Assembly (NCBI GenBank): GCA_963700185.1
Contig: CAVOWP010000012.1
Coordinates: forward strand, 62,001 to 126,000
Origin: AP-15 sp963700185
Lineage (GTDB): Bacteria > Pseudomonadota > Alphaproteobacteria > ATCC43930 > CGMCC-115725
Length of the DNA: 64,000 nt
Reading direction: 5' to 3'
Shown here one piece after another: positions 28,307 through 36,902 of this stretch (positions within the stretch are counted from its first letter, which is position 1; every line of letters starts with the position of its first letter). The position numbers and the translations under genes were made by a program. Below the pieces are notes generated by a model. It was not told the origin of the DNA and made no database searches. It saw only the letters and a list, made by a program, of their open reading frames with translations.

Positions 28307-29320
28307 TCATGCCGCCGCCGAGCGCCGGCAGGGCCGGCAATGCGAGATGAACTGCAGCGCGCTTCGTTCCCAGGATTGGGTAAGCGCAAACGCACGGCAG
28401 GCCGCGCGCGGAATCGTCAGAGCTTCGAGGCAGGCGAATTTGAGATCCGCGTCGAGCACTCCGACCGGATTGCTGCCGATCACGTCCCCGGGGCCCGGAA
28501 CGGGATAGGCGGCAACCGGAACGCCGCAAGCCAGCGCCTCGAGCTGAACGACGCCGAATGTGTCCGTTAAGCTCGGGAACACGAATACATCTGCCGCCGC
28601 GATATGGGCGGCCAATGTTTCTCCTTCCATCTGCCCGAGGAAATGAGCGTCCGGAAACCGCGATTGCAGCTCGCCCGCCTGCGGCCCGTCGCCGATAACG
28701 ACCTTGGAGCCCGGCAAATCGAGCGCCAGGAACGCCGGCAGGTTCTTTTCCACTGCGAGGCGGCCGACGCTGACAAAAATGGGGCGAGGCAGATCGAATG
28801 CGGCGGCATGTTCCGGGCTGAAGAGGTCGGTATCGACGCCGCGCGTCCACATCGCCAGATGTGCAAAGCCGCGATTGCCGAGCTCCTCGATCAAAGAACG
28901 GGTGGACACCATCGTGACCGCAGCCGCCGCATGAAAGCGGCGCAAGAGCGCGTAGCTCCATGACAGGGGGACCGGCAGCCGTGCCGAAACGTACTCCGGG
29001 AAACGGGTCATGTAGCTTGTCGTGAAGGATATTTTTCGCGCCAGGCAATAGCGCCGCACGACCTGCCCGATGGGCCCTTCGGTGGCGATATGCAGGCAAT
29101 CGGGTGCTGCATTCTCAATTCGCCGCGCGATTTCGCGCCAAGTCGGGATGCCGCAGCGAATACTCGGATAGGTCGGCAGCGGAAAGGTCCGAAAGCCTTC
29201 CGGCGTCAGAAACTCGATCTCGGTACCGAGCTTGGTAGCATAAGCGGCCAGAGACTGTAGGCTCCGAACGACGCCATTGACTTGTGGCGACCACGCATCG
29301 GTAGCGATCAGTATCCTCAT
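28307..29320 (-). CDS. Family 4 glycosyltransferase, probably lipid-linked
   Basis: 337 residues, GT-B fold. It has an N-terminal DAWSPQVNGVVRSL acceptor motif, typical of glycolipid and mannosyl transferases such as SqdX or MgtA, and a C-terminal nucleotide-sugar site with VSVGRLAVEKN, FPSLTDTFGVVQLEALACG. It follows psd by 13 bp on the same strand. It may put a sugar on diacylglycerol or a related lipid, an inference from motif and context. Confidence 0.83.
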   Translation of the reverse strand: MRILIATDAWSPQVNGVVRSLQSLAAYATKLGTEIEFLTPEGFRTFPLPTYPSIRCGIPTWREIARRIENAAPDCLHIATEGPIGQVVRRYCLARKISFTTSYMTRFPEYVSARLPVPLSWSYALLRRFHAAAAVTMVSTRSLIEELGNRGFAHLAMWTRGVDTDLFSPEHAAAFDLPRPIFVSVGRLAVEKNLPAFLALDLPGSKVVIGDGPQAGELQSRFPDAHFLGQMEGETLAAHIAAADVFVFPSLTDTFGVVQLEALACGVPVAAYPVPGPGDVIGSNPVGVLDADLKFACLEALTIPRAACRAFALTQSWERSALQFISHCRPCRRSAAA

Positions 29321-29333
29321 GACCGCGCGCCAA

Positions 29334-30236
29334 TCACGACGGCAATCGCATCAGCGGCTGGCCCACACGAATGACCGCACCCTGCCGTACCGCGCCGCAA
29401 AGGGCGACGCCCTTCGGTGCAAAGACGATGATCGTCGAGCCATGTTGGAACCATCCCATTTCTTGCCCTTTGTTGAGGAAGGCCCCGCAGGGAATTTCGG
29501 CCTCCCCGCGGTACTGCATGTTCAACAGGACGTCGAGAAAGTGCAGACGGATGCTGGCGACGAGAATCGCGGCGACCGGCACCAAAGTGATCACCACACC
29601 GGATCGACGAAGCGTCGTGCGAATGACCGCGCGCTCATTTTTGCAGAACAATCTGGCAATCCGGTTGAGCGCTATCGGGTCGACGTTCCACGAATTGCCG
29701 GAAATGTAGGTGACCTTGTCGACAGTGCAGTCGTACGGCGCGTGGAAACGGTGGTACATGGTGGGCGTCAGCCGCAACGTGACGTATTCACCATCGCGAT
29801 AGAGTTCGACGAGCTGCGGGTCGATCAGCAAATCCTGCAATGTGTAGGGAAACCCTTTGGCTTGGATCGGCTCGTTGCGGTCGATCCGTCCGCAAGCGCC
29901 GACGAGGGCATCACAGGGACTAGTCAAATTGTTCGGGTCGCGGTCGACCGGACGTGCGCCTGGTTTCAGCTCTCGCGTAAAGCACGCGTGCAAGCTCGGG
30001 AAGCGCTGTGTTCGCGCTTCGCTCAAGTCGAGATCGGCGAATAGCCGCCAGATCGCGATCGAGGCTCGCGTCAGCAAAGGCGCCTCGATCTGACTGAACC
30101 AGCCAAAGAGGCGATTCGCCAGCTGATGCGGGATGCGGTTGCTCAGCAGAAAACTGACGTCCTCCCACAGCCGGGTTTTGGCGGATGCCGCTCCCATTGT
30201 CACATCATTGTAAAAATAATCGAATATTGACTGCAT
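29334..30236 (-). CDS. psd: Phosphatidylserine decarboxylase proenzyme
   Basis: 300 residues. The self-cleavage/pyruvoyl site G-S-T is seen at 266-268 in QHGSTIIVF, and the H of YHRFHAPYDC fits the conserved catalytic region. It makes phosphatidylethanolamine from phosphatidylserine at the inner membrane. An internal ATG at 30197, just after an AT-rich promoter-like stretch, is a possible alternative start. It is divergent from the aminotransferase (22-bp gap) and leads the operon with the glycosyltransferase. Confidence 0.9.
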   Translation of the reverse strand: MQSIFDYFYNDVTMGAASAKTRLWEDVSFLLSNRIPHQLANRLFGWFSQIEAPLLTRASIAIWRLFADLDLSEARTQRFPSLHACFTRELKPGARPVDRDPNNLTSPCDALVGACGRIDRNEPIQAKGFPYTLQDLLIDPQLVELYRDGEYVTLRLTPTMYHRFHAPYDCTVDKVTYISGNSWNVDPIALNRIARLFCKNERAVIRTTLRRSGVVITLVPVAAILVASIRLHFLDVLLNMQYRGEAEIPCGAFLNKGQEMGWFQHGSTIIVFAPKGVALCGAVRQGAVIRVGQPLMRLPS

Positions 30237-30258
30237 TCATGGAGGCGCAATCACCAGC

Positions 30259-31902
30259 ATGAGCTTGGCAGCGGCGACGGCTGGCCTGAAAGCGCGGCTG
30301 GAGCTGTCGAAGGCAAAGCACAGATCGCTCGGCGGGCACCCGCGCATCGCCCAATTCGTCGCCTCGCTGGTGCCGTTCTATCAATACGACGAGGCGCGGT
30401 TCTTTGGGGCAGATGCAGCACCCGACGACATTGTCGCACAGCGGCGCGCCGATTTTGTGCGGCTCGCGGACCTCTACCGAAAACGATACGCAAGCACATT
30501 GCGGCTGACGGCCGAGGCCACCGAGCTGATCTCGGATCTGCAGTTCACCGAGGCTTACCGCGTTCCGTTTCAGTTCAGCCGCCACATACGCCAGCACTTG
30601 CCGGTCGGCGCGTTTCTGCAATCCTCGTCCGGGGTGACGACGACCGACCTCGACGGCAATTCGTTTTACGATCTTACCGGGTCTTACGGCGTCAATCTGT
30701 TCGGTTACGACTTCTACAAGGAGTGCATCGATCGCGGCATCGAGCGCGCGCATGCGCTCGGTCCGGTATTGGGTTTCTATCATCCGCTCGTCGCCGACAA
30801 TGCCGCGCGCCTCGTGCGGCTTTCGGGCATGGACGAAGTTTCGTTCCACATGTCCGGAACTGAAGCGGTCATGCAAGCGGTCAGGCTCGCGCGCTACCAT
30901 ACGAGACGGTCTCACCTGGTGCGCTTTTGCGGCGCGTATCACGGCTGGTGGGGCGACGTGCAGCCGGGCGTCGGCAATCCGGTGCCGAAGCATGAAACAT
31001 ACACACTGAAGGACATGTCCGAGGCGTCGCTGCGGGTGCTGCGCAGCCGACGCGACATCGCCTGTGTGCTCGTCAACCCGGTGCAGGTCATGCACCCGAA
31101 CAGCGCCGCACCTGCCAATTCGACCTTGGTCGACAGCACCCGTCAGGCGCGCCTCGATCGCACGGCCTATGCCGATTGGCTGAGGCAGCTCCGTGGGGTC
31201 TGCACGGAGCGCGGCATCGTATTGATCTTCGACGAGGTCTTTGTCGGTTTCCGCCTCGCCCGAGGTGGCGCACAGGAATATTTCGGCGTCCCGGCCGACC
31301 TTGTGACCTATGGAAAGACTCTCGGAGGCGGCCTGCCGATCGGCGCGGTCTGCGGCCGCAAGCACCTGATGAAACGCTTCCGCGAGGATCGGCCGGCCGA
31401 TATCTGCTTTGCGCGCGGCACGTTCAACTCGCATCCCTACGTCATGGCGGCGATGAACGAGTTCCTGCGCCGCCTCGAAGAGCCGGCGATAGCTGCGCTC
31501 TACCGCGACCTCGACGAAATTTGGGATGGCCGCGCAGCGGCGCTCAATCGGCGATTGCGCGTTGCGGGGTTGCCGGTACAGGTGGCGAACCTGTCGTCGA
31601 TCTGGACGATCTGCTACACGCGGCCTTCGGCCTATAACTGGATGTTCCAGTATCATCTGCGGGCGGAAGGCCTGGGGCTGAGCTGGATCGGCACCGGTAG
31701 GCTCATCTTCAGCCTGAACTACACGCAGGCCGATTACCAAGCGGTCGCCGACCGTTTCGTTGCCGCGGCCGAAGCAATGCAACAGGGCGGCTGGTGGTGG
31801 GAGGACCCGCTCGCCAGCAACGGGACGATAAAGCGCCGGATTCTGCGCGAGATGATTTCTCATCGGTTCTCGTCCCGCCTCGCTCACCGGGCGTCACACT
31901 AA
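30259..31902 (+). CDS. Class III PLP aminotransferase (GSA-aminomutase-like)
   Basis: 547 residues, about 100 longer than glutamate-1-semialdehyde aminomutase because of an N-terminal helical extension. It has the fold-type I core: FHMSGTEAVMQAVRLAR, IFDEVFVGFR and the PLP lysine K353 in TYGKTLGGG. GGAGG is 13 nt before the ATG. It is set among phospholipid genes, so it may make an amino group for a lipid head or polyketide-type product; the substrate is not evident. Confidence 0.85.
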   Translation: MSLAAATAGLKARLELSKAKHRSLGGHPRIAQFVASLVPFYQYDEARFFGADAAPDDIVAQRRADFVRLADLYRKRYASTLRLTAEATELISDLQFTEAYRVPFQFSRHIRQHLPVGAFLQSSSGVTTTDLDGNSFYDLTGSYGVNLFGYDFYKECIDRGIERAHALGPVLGFYHPLVADNAARLVRLSGMDEVSFHMSGTEAVMQAVRLARYHTRRSHLVRFCGAYHGWWGDVQPGVGNPVPKHETYTLKDMSEASLRVLRSRRDIACVLVNPVQVMHPNSAAPANSTLVDSTRQARLDRTAYADWLRQLRGVCTERGIVLIFDEVFVGFRLARGGAQEYFGVPADLVTYGKTLGGGLPIGAVCGRKHLMKRFREDRPADICFARGTFNSHPYVMAAMNEFLRRLEEPAIAALYRDLDEIWDGRAAALNRRLRVAGLPVQVANLSSIWTICYTRPSAYNWMFQYHLRAEGLGLSWIGTGRLIFSLNYTQADYQAVADRFVAAAEAMQQGGWWWEDPLASNGTIKRRILREMISHRFSSRLAHRASH

Positions 31903-31921
31903 AGACGCGTCGCCCCTGCCC

Positions 31922-32530
31922 TCAGTGGCTGTGGCCCAGCGCCACCGGGTCTTCCATCTCGCCGCGCAACAGATAGTAGGGCGCCTTGTGATAAAGTTTG
32001 ATGTCGTGGAAGGGATCGGTCAGGATCTTGACCGCCCAAACCAATCCGGTCTGCAGGTCCCTGATGAAGAACAGCTGAATGGACCGCAGTATTACTCCGG
32101 CAACTCCGATGAACAGCCAGCACATCCCGATCTGATGAACAAACCCGAGCGCGCTTTCCCACGGGCGGATCATTCCAAAAAAAGTCGGCGTGAAATACAA
32201 CGGCACTGGAGATAATGCCCAAATCGAGAGCAATACGACCTTGCGGCGGAGATTGTAGCCGACCTTGACATCTTCTTTGTATTCATGAGTGACGTCGTTT
32301 ACCGTGTCGTAACCCTTGGGCTCGAAAAAGAAATGGCCGATTTGGCGGCTGGTCATCGATACCATCCATCCGGTCATCGCCGCTATTGCCGGATCCCAGA
32401 ACAGCAAAAAATACATCAGAACAAAACTCGTCGCGCTCAACAAATGAAGCGACTGATTAATTAGACTGTGGTGATAGAAACGGTGGTCGTCCCAGCGCTG
32501 AATTTTCAGCGTCTGCATAAAACCATGCAT
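31922..32530 (-). CDS. Multi-pass membrane protein, Mpo1/DUF962-like
   Basis: 202 residues from ATG 32530 (AAGGG nine bases upstream; the frame is open to 32626). Four or so hydrophobic segments. Histidine pattern YHHSLINQSLH in the first helix and RQIGHFFFEP in the second resembles the H-P-x-N-x3-H and Q-x2-GH-x2-FE signature of Mpo1-like iron dioxygenases that shorten 2-hydroxy fatty acids. Further histidines lie near the C-terminus (FHDIKLYH). It is downstream of pmtA on the same strand. The family call rests on motif likeness only. Confidence 0.6.
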   Translation of the reverse strand: MHGFMQTLKIQRWDDHRFYHHSLINQSLHLLSATSFVLMYFLLFWDPAIAAMTGWMVSMTSRQIGHFFFEPKGYDTVNDVTHEYKEDVKVGYNLRRKVVLLSIWALSPVPLYFTPTFFGMIRPWESALGFVHQIGMCWLFIGVAGVILRSIQLFFIRDLQTGLVWAVKILTDPFHDIKLYHKAPYYLLRGEMEDPVALGHSH

Positions 32531-32594
32531 CCCGAACATCCCCTTTTTGACGAGTATTGGCAAAGTCAGCCGCAAATCGGCCGGTCTGCGGTGC

Positions 32595-33296
32595 TCACGC
32601 TCCTGCCCCTCGTTCGAATTTCCCAAATCTCAGGAGCGAGAAATGACCGAACGGCGGCATCGGCCGGCGCTCGATCAGGCGCACATCGGTTCGCCGTTCG
32701 GTCCAGCGAACGAATCGGTCCCAGCTAAACTCAGCCCGCCATCCGAGCCGGCAAACGATCGGTTGCAGCAATCGTTCGACCAGGTGCCGCAAGCCGGCAT
32801 CTGCACCGATGCGGCTGAGAAGAACCATTTCACCGCCGGGCCTGAGCATGCGGGCACACTCGTCGAGCGCTGCCTCGGGGTTGGGCACTGTCGAGATCAC
32901 GTGATTCGCCACGACGACGTCGAACGAAGCATCGGCGAATGACAGATGCTCCGCATCCATCACCTCCAGCTTCTCTACGTTGGTGAGGGAAAGTTCCGCC
33001 ACCCGTCGCCGCGCTTTGCGGAGCATCTCTTCCGAAAGATCGATCCCGATTATGCAATTCTGCGGGGAATAGCCGGGGAGCGAGATGCCCGTGCCGACAC
33101 CGACTTCGAGGATTCGGCCTCCGACCCGCTCGGCAGCGGCGATTGCCGCGCGACGCCCTCGCTCGAACACGGCGCCAAAGACCAGATCGTAGACCGGCGC
33201 CCAACGCGCGTACGCCTTTCGTAAGCTGATTTCATCGAGTTCTGCGGGTAATTCCTTCGCAACTGCACCTGTCACCAAAACCCCTGCCACAGTCAT
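32595..33296 (-). CDS. pmtA: Phosphatidylethanolamine N-methyltransferase (PmtA)
   Basis: 233 residues, class I SAM methyltransferase: YARWAPVYDLVFGAVFERG at the front, the SAM loop LEVGVGTGISLPGY, acidic IGIDLSEEML, and C-terminal PPFGHFSLLRFGK. This matches the Rhodobacter/Bradyrhizobium PmtA type that makes phosphatidylcholine by triple methylation. With psd 3 kb away, the locus covers phosphatidylserine to phosphatidylcholine. The Mpo1-like gene follows on the same strand. Confidence 0.88.
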   Translation of the reverse strand: MTVAGVLVTGAVAKELPAELDEISLRKAYARWAPVYDLVFGAVFERGRRAAIAAAERVGGRILEVGVGTGISLPGYSPQNCIIGIDLSEEMLRKARRRVAELSLTNVEKLEVMDAEHLSFADASFDVVVANHVISTVPNPEAALDECARMLRPGGEMVLLSRIGADAGLRHLVERLLQPIVCRLGWRAEFSWDRFVRWTERRTDVRLIERRPMPPFGHFSLLRFGKFERGAGA

Positions 33297-33516
33297 GTCT
33301 CAAGATCGCAATAAAGCCTAGCCGTCCCCTGTTACAGTAAAGTGAAGAATCTATTGCAATTGGATGGCGAACGCTCTCCAGCAGCCTACATGTTGTACCC
33401 CTCGCCTCCTAGGTGCCCGCGTTCACCTGAAACTTGAAGCTGCGATCTGATTAAATTTGGTCATGGCACCAATGGGGCCGAAATAGGAGGCACTCTGCAA
33501 CGCGCGAGGCCGTCCC

Positions 33517-34071
33517 TTGGGCAAGGTGGTGTTCAACGCCGATACCCTGCATGATCTGCGTTCAGTGTCGAAGAGCGTTGTTGGCCTGCTCTATGGCATC
33601 GCGCTCGCCGAAGGAAAGGTGCCGCCACCGGATGCGCCACTGCTTGGCTCGTTCCCCGAATACACCGACCTCGCCGCCGACCCCGCCCGCACTCGCTGGA
33701 CCATCCACAATCCACTGACAATGACGATGGGGACGGATTGGGATGAACTCAACGTTCCTTATTCCGATCCGACCAACAGCGAGATCGCTATGGACTTGGC
33801 GCCGGATCGCTACCGCTTCGTTCTTGGCGCACCGGCCGTGATGGAGCCGGGTCAGCGCTGGATTTACAACGGCGGCGCGACTGAATTGCTGGCGCGAATC
33901 ATTGCGAAAGGCACTGAGAGACCATTACACAATTTTGCCCGCGAGATGCAGTTCGATCCTCTCGGTATCGGCCCGACAGAGTGGCACACCGATCGCGGCG
34001 CTGAAGCGATTGCCGCGTCTGGCTTGCGCATGACGCCGCGCGATTGCGTAAGCGCGTCTTCCGTACCATAG
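33517..34071 (+). pseudogene. Fragment of a class C beta-lactamase-type serine hydrolase
   Basis: 184 codons with the S-x-x-K nucleophile (LRSVSKSVVGLLYG) and Y-N-G of the second motif. The usual N-terminal 80 residues are missing, and the C-terminus breaks off in GLRMTPRD, where family members continue 80-150 residues. There is no credible start; the first codon listed is TTG. About 220 bp upstream (33297-33516) hold no gene. It is a remnant truncated at both ends. Confidence 0.75.
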
Positions 34072-34084
34072 GGTGGTATGTCGG

Positions 34085-35656
34085 TCAGGCTTCTCTGGCG
34101 ACGAAGTCGAGCGCCTGCGCGGCGATGCGCAGGTTATGGTGGCGCTTCATCGGCGTATGGAGATAACGGTTCACCGCGGCGCAGGCCGTCTCGACCCATG
34201 CGGCGTCGGGTGCCGCCTCCAACTCGTCTTCCAATGCGATGAGGACCTTCAGACGATGGCAGGCGATGATCGGTTCGGGAATGCCGTGGTCGTAGAGCGC
34301 GTTGGTGCCGTCGGTGAGAAAGCTGCGACGATCCTCGACACGCCAGCGCGCCACGTCCTCGTCGGCTCCCACATATTTCCGGTTGCGCCCGATAAACAGC
34401 GCCAATTGCAACGCCGCTCGCGGCCATAGATCCGGCCGCTCGTCGCAGATGTGCCGGCAGGCATTCGCAAAGGTCAGCGCATGAGTGAAATCGAGCCAGC
34501 CGATATTGTCGGCAATCGCATTGTCGCTGGCGCGCTCGAATGCGGTGTCGAAATGCAAGAAGTTGAATAGGGAGGCGCCGAGCAGCGCGTCGTAAAGCTC
34601 GTGCATCGGCCTGCCCGAGGAGGCCAAGGTTCGCTGCAAAGCGCCATCGACCGACAGCCCGATGAAATCGGCGGCCCGCACCGGCGCGGTGCCGGATCCG
34701 TCCCATTCGGCCGATGCCTTCGCATAGCCGCGGAACTCGGGCAGGCGTTCCTCGCGCCTCGCACGCACCAGCATGCGCGTCAGGGAGAGGAGTACCGGCT
34801 CGGCGACCTCCTCGCCCACGCTTTCGATCAGCTGACCGGCTTTTAGCGTGTAGATCGCACAGTGACCGAGCGCCGCGTAGTGAGCGAGCGCCGCCTCGCC
34901 GATCGCGGCGCGCAGTGATGTATAGCGCAGGCCTTGCATCAGGGCGCCGCGGATAAGGGCGACCGCTGCCGTCTCGTCCTCTGCCTCGACAGCCGCGACG
35001 AAGCGGGCTCCATCCCATTCAACGGCGGTTTCGGGGTAGGGAAACTCGCCGGCGCCCTCGGTATCCCACGCTATGTGGCCGAGCGGTTCGAGCTCGGCGG
35101 CAAGCCGCTCGGCCGGCGTCTCGGCGCGGGCGGCGAGCAGCAGCCAATCCGCGGCCGCGGCGTATGCGTGGGTCATGCCGTCTTCGAGCCGCCCATTGCG
35201 CAATCTGACGGCGTGCACCAGCGTCTCGCGCGCATCGAAGCCGGCGCGTTCCAGCCGCGCAACTTCGCGCGCCATGCGCGGCCGGTCATTGTCCGCGATC
35301 GCCGCCTCGATGCCGCGCAATGCGCGGATGCGGCTCTTCTCTGCGGGCGGGTCGCTAAGATCGATGAAGATCTCGCCGCCGCGCTCCGCGACCTCATAGG
35401 TGCGAACCGGATCGCGGCCGACCAGCGCCTCACCGCTCGCGAGGTCGAATTTCCAATTATGCCAATTGCACGTCAGCACACATCCTGGCCCGATCGTGCC
35501 TTCGCTCAGCGGATAGCCTTCGTGCGGACAGCGGTTTGCAATCGCGAACACGCGGCCGTTCTGCGCAATGACCAGCACCTGCTTCCCCTCTTGCCGCACC
35601 AGCTTGTGGCCATCGCTGCCGAGTTCGCTGCGTTTCAACCCAGTGGCAGTAAGCAT
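34085..35656 (-). CDS. Rieske [2Fe-2S] domain fused to a large uncharacterised helical domain
   Basis: 523 residues. Residues 1-105 form a Rieske ferredoxin domain: CPHEGYPLSEG and CNWHNWKFD ligands. The remaining 400 residues are alpha-helical and rich in conserved-looking histidines: ALAHYAALGHCAIYTLKAG, FNFLHFDTAFERA, DFTHALTFANACRH, ACHRLK, KRHHNL. The pattern loosely recalls questin-oxidase-type oxygenases, but I cannot confirm that. The fusion would deliver electrons within one chain. It follows a NIPSNAP gene and an Fe-S-type regulator, with a palindrome in between. Confidence 0.8.
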   Translation of the reverse strand: MLTATGLKRSELGSDGHKLVRQEGKQVLVIAQNGRVFAIANRCPHEGYPLSEGTIGPGCVLTCNWHNWKFDLASGEALVGRDPVRTYEVAERGGEIFIDLSDPPAEKSRIRALRGIEAAIADNDRPRMAREVARLERAGFDARETLVHAVRLRNGRLEDGMTHAYAAAADWLLLAARAETPAERLAAELEPLGHIAWDTEGAGEFPYPETAVEWDGARFVAAVEAEDETAAVALIRGALMQGLRYTSLRAAIGEAALAHYAALGHCAIYTLKAGQLIESVGEEVAEPVLLSLTRMLVRARREERLPEFRGYAKASAEWDGSGTAPVRAADFIGLSVDGALQRTLASSGRPMHELYDALLGASLFNFLHFDTAFERASDNAIADNIGWLDFTHALTFANACRHICDERPDLWPRAALQLALFIGRNRKYVGADEDVARWRVEDRRSFLTDGTNALYDHGIPEPIIACHRLKVLIALEDELEAAPDAAWVETACAAVNRYLHTPMKRHHNLRIAAQALDFVAREA

Positions 35657-35672
35657 TGTTCACTCCCTACAG

Positions 35673-35760
35673 GCGTCATTGCGAGCGAAGCAAAGCAATC
35701 TCGTGACGGGCGCGCTATTGGCCTGAGATTGGTTCGTCACTTCGCTCCTCGTGATGACGC
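35673..35760. repeat. Palindromic repeat, family C
   Basis: GCGTCATTGCGAGCGAAGCA on the left is matched, inverted, by TTCGCTCCTCGTGATGACGC on the right, enclosing AAGCAATCTC and GAGATTGGTT. This resembles a widespread alphaproteobacterial intergenic palindrome. It separates the NIPSNAP gene from the Rieske fusion gene. Confidence 0.75.
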
Positions 35761-35763
35761 GAC

Positions 35764-36093
35764 CTAAAACTGCGATCGCGGCGAGTAGTCGGTTGGAGTG
35801 AGCAGACGATCCTCGATCTCGCCGACCAGAGCGCCGGTTTGGGCTGATGTGGCGCGTTTGATGTCCGCCCATTCGCTGTCTTCCATAAAGGCCGCCCAGT
35901 TCGTCTTTGTCCGCTCATCCGGCCATTCGAGGAGGTAAACGAACTCGGTTCGCCGCTCCGTCTTGGCCTCCCACATTGCGACAATGCGGAACCCGTAACG
36001 CCGCATAATGCGAGCCGCATGATCGCGGAAGCGGGCATGGAACGCGTCTTTCGTGTCCTCGAAAATCTCATAAATCCGCATTTGGTGAATCAT
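35764..36093 (-). CDS. NIPSNAP-family protein
   Basis: 109 residues, dimeric alpha/beta-barrel type: MIHQMRIYEI start, then RYGFRIVAMWEAKTERRTEFVYLLEWPD. Function of bacterial NIPSNAP proteins is largely unknown; they often sit with monooxygenases. Its first 26 bp overlap the 3' end of the regulator gene, showing tight coupling. Confidence 0.8.
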   Translation of the reverse strand: MIHQMRIYEIFEDTKDAFHARFRDHAARIMRRYGFRIVAMWEAKTERRTEFVYLLEWPDERTKTNWAAFMEDSEWADIKRATSAQTGALVGEIEDRLLTPTDYSPRSQF

Positions 36094-36790
36094 GCGAACC
36101 TCGCTTCGTCCTCTGCGGTTTCGGGGCGGGCGCCGCGGCGGGGGTGATCCGGTAGCTGCAGCGGCGCGCTTCGGTAAGGAGGTGGTCCTCGCGTTCGATG
36201 CGCCAGCCGGGTCCGAGAAGGTTCCGAAACACCTGCAATTCAATACTGCAGAAGCCCTGGCAGCTCATCGCCGCGGCGCAGATCGGGCAGTGATCTTCGA
36301 CGAGCAGAAAACCCTCACCGGGAAGCGTTTCGACCCGCGCCATATAGCCCTCGGCTGAGCGCATATCGGCCAGCGCCGTCAGCTTCTTTGCAATATCGGG
36401 CTCGCGGGCGAACCGGCTCCTGTAGGCGGCGGTGATCTGCTCCCGGCGCCGTTCGAGCAATTGCGCCAATACCGTCTCGCCGAGCTCATTGCGGATCGCG
36501 CCGATCAGGTCGACCGTCAGCTGGGCATGGGTATCGGGAAAGAGCGATGCCGCGCGCGGCGCCAATGCCCAGAACCGCCTTGGCCGTCCGCGGCCATGCG
36601 CGCGGTCGGAATAGGCGACGAGTTTTTCGGCGAGGAGCCGGTCGAGGCGCTGCCGCACCGCCTGCACGCTGATGCCGAGACGTCGGGCGAGAATCTCGGC
36701 TTGTGCCTCACCGAGGCTCTTCAGCTGGAACAGAATGGCGTCGCCCGCCGTCTTCACGCCGCTCCTCCCCGGGTCGATTAAAACAACCAT
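36068..36790 (-). CDS. ArsR/SufR-like regulator with cysteine-rich C-terminal domain
   Basis: 240 residues. An N-terminal winged helix (EAQAEILARRLGISVQAVRQRLDRL) is followed by GRGRPRRFW and a C-terminal domain with CPICAAAMSCQGFC and a later cysteine in RRCSYRI. This is the layout of the COG2345/SufR family, where cysteines can hold an Fe-S cluster that senses iron or oxidants. It leads an operon with NIPSNAP and the Rieske fusion and is divergent from a VOC gene across 112 bp, so it likely controls both. Confidence 0.83.
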   Translation of the reverse strand: MVVLIDPGRSGVKTAGDAILFQLKSLGEAQAEILARRLGISVQAVRQRLDRLLAEKLVAYSDRAHGRGRPRRFWALAPRAASLFPDTHAQLTVDLIGAIRNELGETVLAQLLERRREQITAAYRSRFAREPDIAKKLTALADMRSAEGYMARVETLPGEGFLLVEDHCPICAAAMSCQGFCSIELQVFRNLLGPGWRIEREDHLLTEARRCSYRITPAAAPAPKPQRTKRGSHDSPNADL

Positions 36791-36902
36791 ATTCTTTCTT
36801 AAATGTGACGCGCTGTCAACCGTGATTTCTGGAGTGCTGGCGAGCGATGCGCTGCCGGCATATATTCAACCGCAAGAAGTCTCGAGCCGAAGGAGCATCA
36901 TA

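Noticed and set aside
30205..31887. 560-codon open frame on the minus strand
   Set aside because: It lies opposite the aminotransferase, whose PLP motifs are clear. The minus frame is a GC-rich shadow with no domain.
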